64,000 bases of DNA from Haemonchus contortus. Lineage: Eukaryota; Nematoda; Chromadorea; Rhabditida; Trichostrongylidae. Shown here piece by piece: positions 61,545 through 64,000 of the stretch. The stretch's first letter is position 1; each line of letters starts with the position of its first letter. The notes beneath the pieces are model-generated. The model was not told the DNA's origin and made no database searches. It saw nothing but the letters and a program-made list of their open reading frames with translations. Location: contig LS997562.1 in NCBI GenBank assembly GCA_000469685.2, positions 12,555,514 to 12,619,513 on the forward strand, read 5' to 3'. The translations under genes were made by a program, and so were the position numbers.

Positions 61545-61660
61545 TTACAGAATTAGAACCTTCTAGGTCCACGGGAACAGGAGTTACGAATTTCCAGTCA
61601 CATTTTTCATACATGCACGCACACACATACACACACTTAGCGCGTTATATATAGTAGGTT
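61545..61660 (-). repeat. Dispersed GC-box family 5' segment, inverted
   Basis: The reverse complement reads atatataacgcgct, a TG run, then aattcgtaactcctgttccc, matching 5610-5720 and 170-260. Confidence 0.6.
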
Positions 61661-62499
61661 TTGGTCAAGAATATCGTTAGTAATAGAAGAAATTATCAAG
61701 TAGATAGCGTAAATGTTCATAAAGAGACTATGAGGCAATGCATTGATATGTCGTCAGTAGGCGTTTTCATAGTTCAACATAAGCGTTGCCAGACACACGT
61801 TGCCAGCGGTGAACATCGACAAGCATGTTATTTTCCAAGCGGTAAACAAATCCATCAGCGCACGTCGTCAACAGATTCCCGCCGAGCGACCAACGCTATC
61901 CGCAGATGATGTTCCGCGCTGTCAACACTTCGTTGAACCGTGAAAATGCCCAATAGCATTGACAATAAACGGTTTAATCGCATAAAAAAAGAACCTCCAT
62001 TTGCAGCAGGAGCGAAGTCCCAATCCTCACAGTCTCCTCGTCTACTGAAAGAAATTTTTCATATTGACAATAATTGGAACAACTTCAAACAAACTCACTC
62101 CATGGAAGTTGACGAACAATTGGAAAAAAACCTGAAAGAATAGTTGTTCAGTTCAAGGACCAAAATCACGAAAACAATCGTATAAGCAAGAGAGGGTTTC
62201 AAAAGGATACAAGGACTACGTTTTAAGTATTCGTGATTTTGTGGCACAGTGATCACCTACAGCTAAATTGAAGAACTTTACAAAGGATAAAGAATAAAGT
62301 ATTTGGCGTTAATCAATCCCGTCGGAGGGATGCACCCCCGCCCTCAACCTCCATTCAGAATCGTAGTGGCGTAATGAATGCGTATGTGGCCTATACAATG
62401 ACTTGCGGTGGCCAGCCGATGTACAAGTCAGTGCTTTTCAGTCCTCTCAGACGAGTCTGGTGCTAATTCACCGACCCCGGAGATGGAAGGCTTGTTTGA

Positions 62500-62592
62500 C
62501 CCAGGTGGGCATCGATCCGGCATTCAAACCCCTGACCGTTCGTGTGAGATAGTGTGCCACTTGCCATTACACCACCTCCACCACCACCGTTT
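62500..62592 (-). other. tRNA-like (SINE-type) segment
   Basis: On the minus strand, ggtggtgtaatggcaagtgg (A-box-like) is followed about 45 bp later by ggggtttgaatgccggatcg (B-box-like). The cloverleaf is not convincing, so a tRNA-derived repeat is likelier than a gene. Confidence 0.35.
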
Positions 62593-64000
62593 TTGCCACA
62601 CTTCGCTTTTCTAGTTCTACGGCAAAACAGCTCTATTTCCCCTACCTATATGTAGAACATAAGACAATGACTTATCACAGAACACATGCGAAAACCTGAG
62701 AAAAGCTCCTGACTCGTTCATTCTTTCCGAACAACTTAAAATGAGAAGAACTTCGTCGTGGGTCACGTGAGCTCCCCGCGCCCCACTACCCCTCCATCAG
62801 TCCGGGAAGCTTCCCAAAGTTTTCTCTCATAGTCCGTTAGAACGTAGATGTGATGAGGGTTGGAGGCGTCATAAACTTTGCTGATTTCGAAGTAATGAAA
62901 TCGTAGGGCAGCAGTCAACACCCCGAATGCGGCTTGTTCGAGAAAGTCGTCGGTATTTAGAAATGCGACAGAATCAAAGACACAGAGTTGATCCGTATCA
63001 CCAAGACCGGCTGACTTCAAAACATAACTAGCTGGACAGACAACGCTGTCGTCAATTCACACAACTAAAGAACATCGTTTATGCTCTAAAACTTGTGTCT
63101 GAGGTTGCTGTAACACTCGCGAACATGATGGGTCAGCAAACAATAAGTTCCAAAAAGTGCTACCGATATGAAACTGCTAAGTTAGGTGGGGCAGTATGAA
63201 TATGGTTTTCTATAGAGCCGAAGATTTGATATGATTAGTACCTTTGCGGCATTAAAGAACAGCAACAGGTAGGTTGAGTAACACTCCCGATTTTTGCGTC
63301 ACACAAGAGTCGGAGAAATTACGAAACAATTAGAAACGTATAACTGGAGGAATGTAAGACAAGAACAAGTCGGTTGATGTTCATATCACCACAACGAAAG
63401 GAACGTATGAAGCCAGCACCTCCGCGTGCGTTTAAGCAAAAACATTGAAGGTGGTGGAGCGTACATTGTGAGAATTACTCCGATCCTTTTTACTTCCATT
63501 TTGTTTGCGGTAAAGTTCCGCTGCGCTTCCCTAATGAGGTATCGCCCCAAATGGTTGGCGCTCGCACGATAGAAACTGTCACGTTGTCATATCAGAAGTA
63601 GGCTAACATCAGGAGCCAGGACAGCAGGTAGTACTGTTCGCCTTAACAGCTCTACTATTTTCCGGGAGCCGATGAGGTGATACTGTTTCTGTCCTCGATC
63701 GCCAGCATAGTGAATGGTCAAGGTCTTCATGCAAGCAGCCAAAGTCGGAATGCTCCCACTCGTGGGATATCGCCCTCTCCACTTCGCTCGTTTCCCATCG
63801 TCACAAAGTACTACTTACAATGATGTTCGAAACCCTCGTCAGTGGTGCACCCTTAACATGGTTATGATTCTGGGTTGCTCTGATATCGAGGAAATTAAAA
63901 CAGACATCGATAACGGGGACGTGAAAGCCAAGTTTTAAAAATCGTTAGGGGTTAGGGTGAAGAGGATGAAAGCAGGTAACTATGTAATCCACACATTCAT

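Larger units (their letters stand above)
60323..64000. other. Upstream flank of glh: repeats and unassigned sequence
   Basis: The glh promoter and first exon should lie here or beyond the window, but I could not place them. A minus frame at 62763-63020 (85 codons) and + frames near 61.7-62.1 kb have no recognised family. 63020-64000 shows nothing I can support. Confidence 0.4.

Noticed and set aside
62763..63020. 85-codon minus-strand frame as first glh exon
   Set aside because: It has no GLH-like acidic or Gly-rich character, and no splice link to 60322 could be made.

Overview
The window looks like a nuclear segment of a clade V (strongylid, hookworm-like) nematode. The reasons are two intron-rich genes whose proteins match nematode families, short GT..AG introns mixed with very long ones, and introns packed with decayed Tc1/mariner, RTE, CR1-like and Penelope-like elements. 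The species cannot be fixed from sequence alone. There are no bacterial operons and no CRISPR array.

Two real protein-coding genes run towards each other. On the + strand, 4347-36870 holds 18 readable exons of a dipeptidyl peptidase of the DPP8/DPP9 (DPF-3) type: beta-propeller exons up to about 14.7 kb, then the alpha/beta-hydrolase domain with its nucleophile Ser at 27322, Asp at 32767 and His at 36790. On the - strand, 60322 down to 43456 holds 16 readable exons of a GLH/Vasa-type germline DEAD-box helicase: an acidic DDWG-rich N-terminal part, a long Gly/Phe-rich exon, three CCHC zinc knuckles, all core helicase motifs and the acidic EEEEDWD tail. Exon phases agree at every junction in both genes. 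The first coding exon of each is missing or unrecognised. A decayed CR1-like LINE lies between the two 3' ends.

Region by region: 1-4.3 kb is repeats plus two weak small-gene candidates. 4.3-36.9 kb is dpf-3, whose introns contain an inverted pair of Penelope fragments (9.9-11.2 kb), mariner debris (11.4-12.4 kb), a Penelope copy with a long GIY-YIG frame (17.1-18.0 kb), a Tc1 fragment (20.2 kb), a TIR-bounded mariner (21.9-23.1 kb), a LINE fragment (24.7-25.3 kb), an internally deleted mariner (26.0-26.6 kb), Tc1, RTE and other LINE debris (28.7-32.1 kb), two more TIR-bounded mariner derivatives (32.9-34.7 kb) and an RTE tail (35.3 kb). 38.5-42.5 kb is the CR1-like LINE. 43.5-60.3 kb is glh; its introns hold a 428-bp TIR element, a 1.1-kb foldback element with TAA flanks, a GC-box satellite with higher-order structure (48.3-49.8 kb), and an RTE element that carries a 1.2-kb MULE-like element with a perfect 9-bp target duplication. 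60.4-64 kb is repeats and unassigned sequence.

In C. elegans both protein families belong to germline small-RNA biology: GLH helicases sit in perinuclear germ granules and DPF-3 trims the N-termini of WAGO Argonautes. Their tail-to-tail placement is therefore worth testing for conservation. The most unusual non-coding signals are a hammerhead-like fold with a compensatory base change at the Penelope 3' ends, the nested MULE-in-RTE, the satellite, and several perfect or near-perfect small hairpins.
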